From the NCBI GenBank assembly GCA_012932295.1, contig JAAONU010000006.1, positions 33,010,882-33,074,881 of the forward strand: DNA of 64,000 nt, read 5' to 3'. The notes below the pieces were generated by a model, which was given only the letters and a program-made list of their open reading frames with translations, searched no databases and was not told the DNA's origin. The DNA is from Cyclina sinensis. Taxonomy: Eukaryota > Mollusca > Bivalvia > Venerida > Veneridae. Numbering within the stretch: position 1 is the first letter of the stretch; every line of letters starts with the position of its first letter. Positions 55,301 through 64,000 of this stretch are shown piece by piece. The position numbers were made by a program, and so were the translations under genes.

Positions 55301-58300
55301 GATACTGTTAACGATACCTGGTAATCGATAAAATCAGGCTTTGTTGCATCTTTACATACTATGTTGAAAAATGAGTTAGTTTTTAAGGATAAACATATGA
55401 ACATATGAACCATGCTTTAAATAAGACAGAGTTTAAGTCTCTATATTTAGTTTTGTTTTATTTCAGCAACACTAAAAAATAACACTGATTAAAATGATTG
55501 AAACTGAACTTCTACAGAAAAGGACAAAGTTTAAAACAGATCACAATTAAATGAGATCAAAACTTAAACATGAAACACAGAATGTTTATGCTTAAATTCG
55601 AAACTTTTATTTCAATGTAGAGCTACATCTTCAGTAAACAAACAGCTGATAATGAATGTTTGTAAGCATTTTAGACAAAATGGTGGCACCCATTTAAAAT
55701 TTTGAGTGATTTTATTTCATGATAGCTGCTTTTGTTATGAGTTAAAATCACAGGATTTTATGCTGGTTTATAAAGCAGGTATCTAAAAGAGTACCAATAC
55801 TTTTTTAAACGGTATTTACCGGTACTTTTTAGAATAAGTTTTGATGCAAATACTGGTACTATGTTTCAGTATCTAACTTTATTGCCAAGATTTGAAAACT
55901 TAGTTAATTTTCAACACGCTGGTAGCTGAAACCCACTTGTGACAACTTTTGGGCCAATAAAATGAAGTTACATCCACTCTGAACTGCCCAAATGTATTCC
56001 AAATATTGATAAAGCATCAAAATATGCAGTTTATTCCTTAAGTCATCTACATGTATATATCTACTTACCCTCATTATTTTGATGAACTTCACCATATATT
56101 TTTCTCGTTCTTTTGCTTCTTGCTGCAGGAGTATTCGGGTACGACACCAGTAAGACATCTTGTTAAAATGCTCGGTAAACTGTGTTAGATTTGGACTGAG
56201 TTCTTCAGACTGTTCTTTAGCCCACAATAACACTTCTGGAATCTGTAATAGATAAAACATTTCACATCATACAGCATAATGTTAAAACCCCATTATCTCT
56301 CAGAAATTATTAGTTGTGAAATCTTGTAGCGGTGATCAGATATGGGTATCAGAGTCCTTTTTATGTTTTTGCTTACATTCTCAAAGAACTGTACGGGAAA
56401 AGAATATCACTATTTTTTCAGAAATCAGTGGGCTTTAAGAATGTGGAAAAACAGTACTTACATGGCTAAAAAATGATGAAATATAGAAAGTATCTCTGTA
56501 CAGAAAATACAAAATTTCCATTTTCATTACTTGAACAGAATCTTTTTATCAATAAGGATGTAATTCTAAACCTGTTATTCATTTCTAGTCAATGTTTGTA
56601 CTGCAATTATTGCTTCCATAATTATAGATCTGATTTTCCACTACAGAATTTTAAGAGGTCTACTAGAATTGCATGTGTAACTTCTCAACACTCTGTCTTT
56701 CTAGTATTTCAGTTCTGAAGGTTGAAATCTAACCTGAATACTCTTCAAACTACAACTATACACTTTTTAGGAAGCTGCCAACTTTCCAACACAGCTGCAT
56801 AGCAGCAATGCTTGAACCTATGTCCTTCTGTCAGTGACAGGTAAGAGTTAACAAGTCAACAGGATTTCATACTCAACTTCTAATGGTAAGTATTTACTGC
56901 ATACCTACCTCTATCTGCCGGAAGAGATCTTTACTGCATACCTACAGTACAGCTCAGGAGGATTGTCCAAATAACGCGAAATTTGGAGGAATTCACTCCA
57001 CACTTCGCGGGAGTAATCTGCATTTAAAAAAGAGTGACTTCGCGTGAAAAAGAGTGACTGAAGCCACAGTAAGGAGTAAAATCGCGGCACTTCACAGGAG
57101 TAATATCGAGGCACTCCGCAAAATTTAACTGGTAAGAGAAATGAAACATTGTTATTGAAAATCAGACATTTTTCTATGAAAATTTAGAAAAGATGAAACC
57201 AATAATTCACCACTGTCGAAATTAAAAATCATGAATTTTAACGATTATATATTTTTTTCACAGACAGAAGAAGATTGTATAAAGAAAATCCAATCAGATC
57301 TTTAATATTTACTCTCATTTCCATCGAAAATAAATTTGTTTCCGAAAGACGAAGGTAATACTTCACAATGACCCTGCATATTGTTCTAAGATCATATTTC
57401 TTTATGTGACCTTTTAGTTCTTTCCCACACAGATACGGCATCTTAGATGATCTACACTTGTTTCTAATCTACATAAATACACGTCTCTACACCTCTGCTT
57501 TTTTAGAAAAATCAAAATATTCCTATTCCATAAATACTAATAACAAGATTTTTTTTTCAAGGTGTTACTATTTTAAGATTTTCCGAAAATGAGAACTGAA
57601 AGTCAAGAGTGTAGACATCGCCATTTTTAGAAAAGCATGCAGCTTTAGGTCATGTAATGTGGAAAAGGCGGTAAAATGGGAATGGAAAAAAACTCATGCT
57701 TGATGTCAAACGTTATCTCTTAGAATAACAACCAATAAAAAAGATGGTGTTATATTACCTGTAAAGATCATAGGTCAAGGGAAGTTTGATTGACAGGTTT
57801 TCTTTTTTTTTAATTGGAAAAAATACCGTAAACGCTCGAATATAATACACACTTTTTTCAAGAATTTTCAGTATCCACAAAGGGGTGCGTATTATACACG
57901 AGGGTGGGCCGTCAGACAATTTTTTCAAGCTTGAAAACCCGTAAAATACCGGCCAAAAGTCAGTAATTTCTGTCCAAATGATCATGTTTTCTTTTTTGGT
58001 GCACCTTCTTTTTGGAGAGCGTTATTTAGGGGAGAAAACCAATGTCATCAGTACTGAAAGTACGGTATCGTAAAAGCCGTTATAACGCGTTTTTTGTTTG
58101 TTTTTTTGTTGTTTTTTTCTCTAAATGTATAACTGTTAAAGATTCAATCATATAACCAATGCTTACCGGTATTATGCCCATCAATATTCGCACTCACACA
58201 ATTATCGACCAATTAATTTGATAAAAGAGTCGTCCATATATTGGTAAACAAACATAATAATAAGTGTCGTTTGATGTCGCCATAATAACGAGATGTATGT

Positions 58301-61300
58301 TAACACATCCAAAAGGTATTGAGAAGGTGTTGACACTTTGAGATAATGCCATGTTCATTCGATATTTCCGAAAGAAATAGTTTGTAGTGCTAATTGTCCG
58401 TAATGAAATAAATAGTTAAATGCAATCATAGCGATATTCAGGCGATGTAATTGTTATGCGCACCAACAATGGCCGCTTCCTGAACGATGGACAAATGGTA
58501 ACTCTATTTTCAGACGAAATTTGTGTGCGTATTATATTCCAGTGCAAGCTTTTTTCCCCAGATCTTGAGGTCAGACCAGGGGTGGGTTTTATACACGCTA
58601 GCATACAATATTCGAGCGTTTAAGGTACATGTATCCAAGATCTGTAAATTTCACTGGTTTGAAAAGATGTTTTAGTTTTTATTTAGGAATGTTATTCATT
58701 CAGGTGTCAGCTTCTGTGTTTTTGAGTTTATCTGAAGACATGGCACCCTTTGTAAAAAGTTGAAAGCCACTGTTAAGTGATGTAATCTCTTTGACAGTTA
58801 AAGCAGTTCACTTAAAATAACCCAAATAATTACCATGTAAAACATGTAATTATTTTAAAGAATGTGCTAATCTGCAATTGTTTTGGATAATTCAAGGGAG
58901 AAAGGATGCTAACAAATGTACGTTTCTGAAATGATTTCATTTGTTCATGAAATAATGTAGTATGTAGTTACGTGTCTATGCGAAGTCACTCCAAATTTTT
59001 ACTTGCAGAAACGCGAATTCACTCGGAAGATATTTTACTCCACTATGCCTCGAAGTCACTTCATTTCACTGGAGAAAATCATCTTTTACTCGAAGTCATG
59101 CTTTTTTCAGTTCCTCCAAACTTTGCGAAATTTGGACAATCCTCCTGAGCTGTACTGTACCTCTATCTGCTGGAAGAGATCTTTACTTCATACCTACCTC
59201 TATCTGCTGGAAGAGATCTGCATCTATTAGAGTCATCTGTTCTGCTATCTCATGAGACTTGAAATGCAGCAAATCTGGAGGACTGAAATACAGACAAAAT
59301 ACAAAATCTGACAGATAAAAAATACAGACAATAGAAAATATGGAAGACTGATATATACTGATAATTTAAATCTGGAGACTTGAAATAACAGAGACAGAAA
59401 CAATATCTGTGTGTTAAACAAGAGGGCCATGGTTGCCCTATATCGCTCATCTGAGAACCATGGTAAATATTTTTTTTTGCTGTAATTTCCATAAAAAGAA
59501 CATAGGTCAGTATAATCTTAAACCTTAATATCTGTTTTCAAAATTGTCCATGTGTTTAATTTTTTTTTAAACCAACAAAACTTGAATAAATATGATAAAG
59601 ATTCACCAAAGGAACATTTCTGTGAAATAACTTTGAAATTTGGCCAAGAGGTTCCGAGATTTTCTAAGTTTCCATATAGTTGTACAATGAAAACTTGCCC
59701 CAACCTGTCAGCCAAGTCTTTTTACAAATCAACATTACTCAAACAAATTTGAAAAAGAACCAGCTCAGAAACATTTCTGTGAAATTATTTTGTAACTGGG
59801 CCTGCAGTTTCTGTGGAGAAAACTTTTAAAGTTTTCGTACAGTCATACAGAGAATAGAACTCCTGCTCTCTGTAGGCCATGTTTTTTCTGGGACCCAGTG
59901 GTTCATAGGAATTCGATAATGGGCCACCTGAGGAACATTTTTGAGAAATCATTTTGAATTCTTTTAGGTGGTTTCCGAGGAGATTTGCCAAGCCTTTCCT
60001 TATGGTTGCAATAGCTACCAGAGTTCTGTATGGAACTGTTTAATTTTGATGAATTTCAAAAGGACCAATTTAGTTTGGTTAAAACTCGCTCAGTGGTTAA
60101 GGAAATGCCATTTAAAGAAAAATGCTGACAATGGACAGTCACCCATCCTTACAGTCCACCGTTGAGAACTTAGTTCTTAGGTGAGCTAATTAAAGTTGGT
60201 TGTGCAACTAGAACAGTTATGTCTCTTACTTTGAAGTGACAGATATGGACGAGAGTGGTGTATTGTGTATTTGTTGTTGCATCTCCTGTACTTTCTTGGC
60301 CTCCACTTTCTCCAGGAGCTTCATGCGAAGGACTCGAGCTAAGGTGAGGTCACCCTGACAGAGTAGCTCAAACACAAGGTCCTTTATCAGAGAGATAATG
60401 TTTTCATCCAGCTCAAGAAGACTAGAGTAAAATACAAAACAGATATACTAGACTTAAAATAATTCAGACCAGTACTAAACCATCTCTATATTTCTTTCCT
60501 TTGAAATACTGGTGAAAAAGACTAAAAAAGAAAAAAGAAGAATGGTTTTAAATTACCGTTACTCTATAACAAGATTTTTTTTCCTACTGTTCTTTTTCCT
60601 TTCTGTACCTATCTTGCACTGTATTTTATTGTAGAGAAAATAAGTGTACCGAAGTGCTAGTAATTACTGTATACCAAAGTGAACTCTGACATTTACGAGT
60701 TACTGTAAATAGCTTTTGTTACATCTTACTAAAAGATCATCACAACCTATTTATCTTAATAAAAGTTCACGACTAAAACGGCTGGGTTTTTTTTCACCAT
60801 TATTCACCAAGTGAAAAAAAAACAACAACATCAAAATAAGGAAATACAAAAGGTGTTTCATAACGAAGAACTGAAGTACATTCTACCTCATTAAATCAAT
60901 GACTCGGATGAGTAGGAACAGAGCGTTTCTTGCTGACTTCTTCCTCGTTACATCCGGCGAGTACTGGAATTTGTTGAAGCGGTACAGAAGTTTATCTATC
61001 AATTCTTTAGAAGACAAGTATGTCCTATAAGTCGTCAAGAAAGCCTCTTGGTACATGAACTCTGCAAAAGACGCTCAGAATAAACAACAAATACTCAATT
61101 GTACATATAAAATCCGTAACATTTCCTAAACTATCTCTTCAAAAGTTAAGACAAATATATGCCTGTTTAAAGCTTGTCCTCATTATGAGAGGAGGCTGTA
61201 TTTGGATGCACAGCCATAAATTCTTTTATGATTATTATAAAAATGTTTGATGAGTAGATGAAATATATTTTGTTATTTTTGCAAACATGAGAAAAAAGCA

Positions 61301-64000
61301 CAACTGTTTCTTTATAATACACGTATATCATTCACTTTAAGGCCCTTCTAATTATCTTACAAAATTTCCTTGCTACAATGAACTAAAATAACGAAAATGA
61401 GATCTGATTTTATTAAAGATATCACTGATTTACCAAGATAATAAATTTACCAAACAATGAATATAACAAGTTTTATTTATCAAAATCCAGTAAATATAAA
61501 TGCAAGGAATGTAAAAATTTTCAGCAGAAAATGACCTATTAGAGCTAACTTGGCTGTCCTACAATACTCTGTATCGTCCTTGTCTTAGCTCTGCTTTTGC
61601 AACAGTTTTCTGTTAATGCTTGCTGGATAAAAGCAGTCTGCATTTATTGTGAAATACTGCCCCATGATCATTCAAACATGCATTTTTAGAAAACATGTTT
61701 ATATCTACAAGCAAAGACTTGGAAATTATATGGAAACTGATAATTTGAATTCTGATGGAACAAGGACAGTGGTGTCGGTACAGTATGAGTCTGAATCACA
61801 GTAGTGGTATCTGTCACTTCAACTTTTCTCTTTCTACTTTCAGTAGCATACTAATAAGAACTCAAGGAAGTTGTCATCAACTGTTTTTTTAAAACCTATA
61901 TATATTTCACATCAGTTAAGAATAAAATTCTTGCAAATTATATTGAACAGACGCAAAATTATGAACATTATGTTACTGAAAAATAACAATCTATGGCAAT
62001 ACCACTTCACTGCCCTATACAGGTATATACATGCACACAACATCACCTTAGCTACATTACAAACATGCAGTTTCACAATACTGAACAATTCACACTCCCA
62101 ACCTAAACTATTCAATCCTGGGTCTGAATAGCTTTCCCATATATTCTTCTGTATTTCAAATTTTACATGATATCAAATCATATAGAAAAAAAGGATCTAA
62201 GTATGTTTCATCTAGTGCTATATAAATGGTAACGGTAACAAATTCAAGGGAAAATTGTCGTCACTAAAAGAATTGCATTCAAAAAAGAAAAAGACACAAA
62301 AAAGGGAAATGAAAGTTCAAATCTGTTGTGAAAGCAACCCAATATTTTAGGAAAAGGAAGGTAAACATGATGTAAGGAAATGCAAAATATGTAGAATTTA
62401 GTCTTATGAAACCTAATGCCTCTCACGGCATGTAGAAAGTATGAAACACCTGCTTGCTTCAGTTGCTAATTTCCAAAATTCCTTTTTTCACTTTTGACTT
62501 AAAGAGGCAAGTCATGTTTTCAAAAAAAATAATAAAGACAAAGAAATTACTAAGTTAACTGCAGTATTAAGATATTTATAGAATTAATCTAAATGCAAGT
62601 AAGTATTCATAATCTAATGAAAACTTTCAAAATTATATCATAGTAAAACTGGCTGTCAGTTTGAATGATCCATAGATTAAAAGCGAAGTTGAGCAGCATA
62701 ATGCGGGTGATATTCAACTGACAAAATAAGTAACCAGGGACCACAAGCTTGTACATGCTAGCAGAGTGCATCCATTGAACTGAGGAAAAAATGCTAAGAA
62801 AAATATGTGCTAGTTTGGTTTGTTTGGAAAGAAATATGGAGGACATAGGAAAAAAAAAAACATTAATGCCAAATGATTATAATGAAAGTATAGAATTAGT
62901 TTTAAGACAATTGTAACTTATTTACAGGAAAGTGTCAAATGTAAGGCAGAAACAGACAGATTTTCACCCAAGTTGTGGGATTCTAAATAAGACTGATGTC
63001 TTGAGTCTCAGGAGACATCCTACAAGTAGAATGAAGCTGACATATTTCAAGTTCTTAGAAACTGTCTTAGTTTGGAGAGAAAAAACAACAACATTTGTTT
63101 CAATCTTTACATTACCAGCCATATTAACTAATTCACTAAAGTTTAACTCACTCCTAAGTCAAACTACCAGCCCCATAGTGTCCTTGATTATTTCACACAC
63201 ACATACACCAATGCATGTCTAGCAGGGACAAATCAAGATTATAAAGGGAAGTAACTGGGCGTGGTTTTATGTTTAAAAGACACAACCATAAAAGAAAAAT
63301 AATCTGAAAATGAAATGACAAATTTTGAATAACAGCTCTGAACTCATAGATTTTCTAAAGTCTTCAAAGATAAGCTTAAAATTCATTTCATTATGTAATT
63401 CAGCTTCAATGCTTTAATGTAAGTCTTTATTCTTAGTAACTAAACATGTCTTAAACAATAAGGTAGGTATTTCATTGTCATTTCATCTTCTAAGTGTTCG
63501 TAAGTGCATGATGCATGATGTTCTATGGACTTCTAAATGGACAGTCAGACAGACGCACAATAGATTTCTTACCTTGTTGATTCACTAAATCACTGTGAGA
63601 TCCTTTATAACCAGAGAAAAAAAGTGAGAACCAGACTAAAAGTTAACATCTAAACCAGTCGAAATGAACAAAGAAACCAGACTATTATCTGTAAAAGTCT
63701 AAATTAACATTTGAACCAGACTAAATTAAAAGTACTGATCCACATTTGCATTCACACCAGTCTGAGACAGCTATCAAAAAATGCAACTGGCAGGTCTAAA
63801 AAATTTCAAAGAAGATTTTTTACTGTATTAAATAGCAGAAAAAGTTTGTCTACCACCCACAAGTCACTTAGAAATGTATCAAAAATATACAAAATATGGT
63901 ATGATATCATAAAATATATATAATATAATGAACAAACATTATGATGTAAAAATGTAAGTATGTAAATGTCTTCAAGCAAAGGTAATGAATGTCTTACAGG
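52239..64000 (-). CDS. RAPGEF1: RAPGEF1 (C3G) Rap GEF, 3' part of gene
   Basis: Guanine-nucleotide exchange factor that activates Rap-family small GTPases downstream of adaptor proteins such as Crk in adhesion signalling (family knowledge). Eight exons are placed with matching splice phases: 61061-60887, 60421-60230, 59282-59198, 56242-56069, 54991-54890, 54562-54465, 53972-53835, 52380-52239. A microexon lies near 63602-63573 and a possible donor at the window edge. The order of encoded motifs matches C3G: REM/RasGEF-N (YQEAFLTTYRTY, LFLLIRVIDLM, LTLARVLRMKLLEKV), the link HEIAEQMTLIDADLF, then the CDC25 core (IPEVLLWAKEQ, PNLTQFTEHFNKMSYW, KFIKIMR, NNFNSYLALLSALDSAPVRR, SFRAYRLALSE, PPCIPY, GLILQDLTFINIGN, NFAKRWQQFHILDSM, GEEALWQISEEIKPR). 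It ends with a basic tail and TAA at 52239-52241. The Crk-binding proline-rich N-terminal half lies beyond the window. SOS and other RasGEFs are less likely because the catalytic core matches C3G almost word for word. Introns are swollen by transposons and a VNTR. Confidence 0.93.
52456..53410 (+). repeat. 21-bp VNTR in the last RAPGEF1 intron
   Basis: About 45 units of 21 bp, consensus AAAGTACAAGATACTCAGCC plus T, with recurring variants (ACACAGCCT, ACACAACTT, ACACAGTCT) and rare one- to ten-base slips. Because 21 is a multiple of 3 and the unit has no stop in several frames, long frames open on both strands (52398-52874 +, 52864-52451 -, 53364-52828 -). They are products of the repeat. The array lies between the last two coding exons. 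Confidence 0.96.
53835..53972 (-). CDS. RAPGEF1: RAPGEF1 penultimate exon
   Basis: A 138-nt exon between a TGTTTCAG acceptor and a GTAAGAG donor. Phases fit both neighbours (AT|T and TG|T). It encodes GLILQDLTFINIGNQDLL, then INFAKRWQQFHILDSMRRF, a conserved part of the CDC25 catalytic domain. Confidence 0.94.
54465..54562 (-). CDS. RAPGEF1: RAPGEF1 exon, catalytic core
   Basis: A 98-nt exon, acceptor AATCAG, donor GTAAGT. It encodes ALKDFCQLIDSSGSFRAYRL, then ALSETDPPCIPY, matching the conserved SFRAYR..PPCIPYLG block of RasGEF domains. The in-frame join to the next exon gives an Ile where many relatives have Leu. Confidence 0.94.
54890..54991 (-). CDS. RAPGEF1: RAPGEF1 exon, NNFNSYLALLSAL helix
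   Basis: A 102-nt, phase-0 exon. Acceptor TTTCAG, donor GTAACA (weak at +5). It encodes HLRKMNNFNSYLALLSALDS, then APVRRLDWPRQHLD, the strongly conserved RasGEF segment around the catalytic helical hairpin. Confidence 0.93.
56069..56242 (-). CDS. RAPGEF1: RAPGEF1 exon, IPEVLLWAKEQ
   Basis: A 174-nt, phase-0 exon. Acceptor ATTACAG, donor GTAAGT. It encodes IPEVLLWAKEQSEELSPNLT, then QFTEHFNKMSYW, and ends KFIKIMR. This is the most C3G-specific stretch in the window. Confidence 0.95.
56945..59157. mobile_element. 2.2-kb TA-flanked transposon in a RAPGEF1 intron
   Basis: Starts CAGTACAGCTCAGGAGGATT and ends with its inverse AATCCTCCTGAGCTGTACTG. The inverted repeat continues, with some mismatches, for about 50 bp (GTCCAAAT...TTTGGAGGAA). 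TA flanks both ends. Subterminal regions carry many GAGTGACTTCG or AAGTCACTC motifs and GGAGTAA(A/T) motifs. No transposase frame was recognised. It contains a second element at 57824-58627. CAGTAC-type ends and TA duplication suggest a Tc1/mariner-type non-autonomous element. Confidence 0.85.
57824..58627. mobile_element. nested element with TACCGTAAACGCTCGAATAT ends
   Basis: Inverted termini TACCGTAAACGCTCGAATAT and its complement differ at one of 20 positions. A subterminal GTGCGTATTATA motif occurs near both sides (57886 and 58525), and there are paired GGGTGGGCCGTCAGAC / GTCAGACCAGGGGTGGG blocks. No ORF of note. It is probably inserted inside the 56945-59157 element; the TSD is ambiguous (possibly TA). 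Confidence 0.75.
59198..59282 (-). CDS. RAPGEF1: RAPGEF1 exon, link into the CDC25 domain
   Basis: An 85-nt exon. Acceptor TATTTCAG, donor GAG|GTAGGTATG. The first base completes AA|T and the remaining 28 codons end on a codon boundary. It encodes PPDLLHFKSHEIAEQMTLID, then ADLFQQIE. Its donor region has been tandemly duplicated downstream in the intron. Confidence 0.93.
59416..60189 (-). mobile_element. short CAAGAGGGCCATGG / GGTGAGCTA element in an intron
   Basis: About 774 bp starting AAACAAGAGGGCCATGGTTG, followed by CCCTATATCGCTCATCTGAG, and ending GTTCTTAGGTGAGCTA. The ends match the larger elements at 21437 and 27011-30114. The interior has about three diverged units of roughly 170 bp (GGAACATTTCTGTGAAAT, AGAAACATTTCTGTGAAATT, GGAACATTTTTGAGAAAT). 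The GTTGCAATAGCTACCAGAGT stretch near its right end matches 23300-23320. No ORF. Confidence 0.75.
60230..60421 (-). CDS. RAPGEF1: RAPGEF1 exon, REM domain part 2
   Basis: A 192-nt exon. Acceptor TTACTCTAG, donor GTAAGAG; incoming codon AG|T, outgoing AA|T. It encodes ELDENIISLIKDLVFELLCQ, then GDLTLARVLRMKLLEKVEAK, then a Gln-rich linker. This is the C-terminal half of the RasGEF N-terminal domain. Confidence 0.94.
60887..61061 (-). CDS. RAPGEF1: RAPGEF1 exon, REM domain part 1
   Basis: A 175-nt exon. Acceptor TCTTTTGCAG, donor ATGAG|GTAGAA. It encodes FMYQEAFLTTYRTYLSSKEL, then IDKLLYRFNKFQYS and ARNALFLLIRVIDLM, the classic start of a RasGEF N-terminal domain. The first two bases join a G from the upstream microexon to make Glu. 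Confidence 0.94.
61062..63572 (-). other. RAPGEF1 intron, no further feature seen
   Basis: AT-rich intronic sequence between the REM exon and the upstream microexon. No additional exon, repeat unit or RNA gene was recognised. Short chance frames at 61871-62131, 62607-62846 and 62932-63222 lack motifs. Confidence 0.55.
63573..63602 (-). CDS. RAPGEF1: candidate RAPGEF1 microexon
   Basis: A strong donor (CAACAAG|GTAAG) leaves one G that completes the Glu codon of the next exon in frame. The upstream acceptor is either AAAG at 63603 (30-nt exon, GSHSDLVNQQ) or CACAG at 63593 (20-nt exon). A pyrimidine tract (TTTTTTTCTCT) lies at the right distance. The DLV residues fit the segment that precedes the REM domain in C3G. 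Confidence 0.6.
63998..64000 (-). CDS. RAPGEF1: possible end of an upstream RAPGEF1 exon
   Basis: At the window edge the minus strand reads CCT|GTAAGAC, a plausible splice donor. Only three exonic bases would be visible, so this is a guess that the adjoining sequence could confirm. Confidence 0.3.

Larger units (their letters stand above)
56890..59219 (-). repeat. 37-bp tandem duplication of an exon end and splice donor
   Basis: The unit CTCTATCTGCTGGAAGAGAT plus CTTTACTTCATACCTAC spans the last bases of the 59198-59282 exon (minus strand ...CAGCAGATAGAG) and its donor GTAGGTATG. Copies or parts lie at 59198-59219, 59161-59197, 56908-56944 and, partially, 56890-56907. A transposon (56945-59157) inserted at a TA inside the array and separates the last two full copies. 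Confidence 0.85.

Overview
This is an animal nuclear genome window, most likely from a bivalve mollusc. It has an intron-rich metazoan gene, no prokaryotic gene layout, AT-rich intergenic DNA, many decayed LINEs, MITEs and Tc1-type elements, and long tandem elements built from roughly 145-bp units that end in the CAAGAGGGCCATGATGGCCC motif, which I associate with bivalve genomes. The assignment to bivalves is inference from repeat style.

Two gene groups can be supported. (1) An intronless family of GT31 (beta-1,3-galactosyltransferase-like) type II membrane glycosyltransferases, all on the + strand: a dead copy at about 5230-7085, an open copy at 9864-11042 and a second open copy at 31537-32703. 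The first two belong to a segmental duplication that also carries the 3' end of a LINE. (2) On the - strand, 64000-52239, the 3' part of a Rap guanine-nucleotide exchange factor 1 (RAPGEF1/C3G) orthologue. Nine or ten exons could be placed to the base with consistent splice phases; they encode the RasGEF N-terminal (REM) domain, the complete CDC25-like catalytic domain and the stop codon.

Layout: 0.6-1.2 kb hAT-type MITE with perfect target-site duplication; 2.5-3.2 kb AACGAAAT palindromic repeat; 3.5-5.2 kb degraded LINE; 5.2-11.2 kb duplicated GT31 segment; 11.4-13.5 kb LINE ORF1 plus endonuclease, bracketed and interrupted by a 33-bp minisatellite; 15.1-18.7 kb minisatellites, a LINE tail and a tRNA-derived SINE; 21.4-23.4 and 27.0-30.1 kb two related tandem-repeat elements in opposite orientation; 31.5 kb GT31; 34.0-34.4 kb 66-bp minisatellite; 35.5-36.9 kb MITE with another element nested inside; 36.9-37.5 kb LINE fragment; 37.6-46.65 kb three tandem copies of a 3.01-kb unit, each holding a dead Tc1 element inserted in a LINE tail plus a piece of a second Tc1 element; 46.9-52.2 kb downstream flank or 3'UTR of RAPGEF1 containing the uninterrupted sister of the 35.5-kb MITE; 52.2-64 kb RAPGEF1, with a 21-bp VNTR in its last intron and a nested TA-flanked transposon pair in another intron.

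The most informative observations are four natural filled-site/empty-site or duplicated-site comparisons inside the one window. They define element ends to the base: Tc1 in a LINE tail (17.6 versus 37.8 kb), the element nested in a MITE (36.0 versus 51.4 kb), a 2.2-kb transposon inserted between tandem duplicates of a RAPGEF1 splice-donor region (56.9-59.2 kb), and the hAT-MITE 8-bp duplication. I did not find a convincing wholly new functional system. All similarity statements rest on reading the sequence and remembered family motifs; no searches were run.
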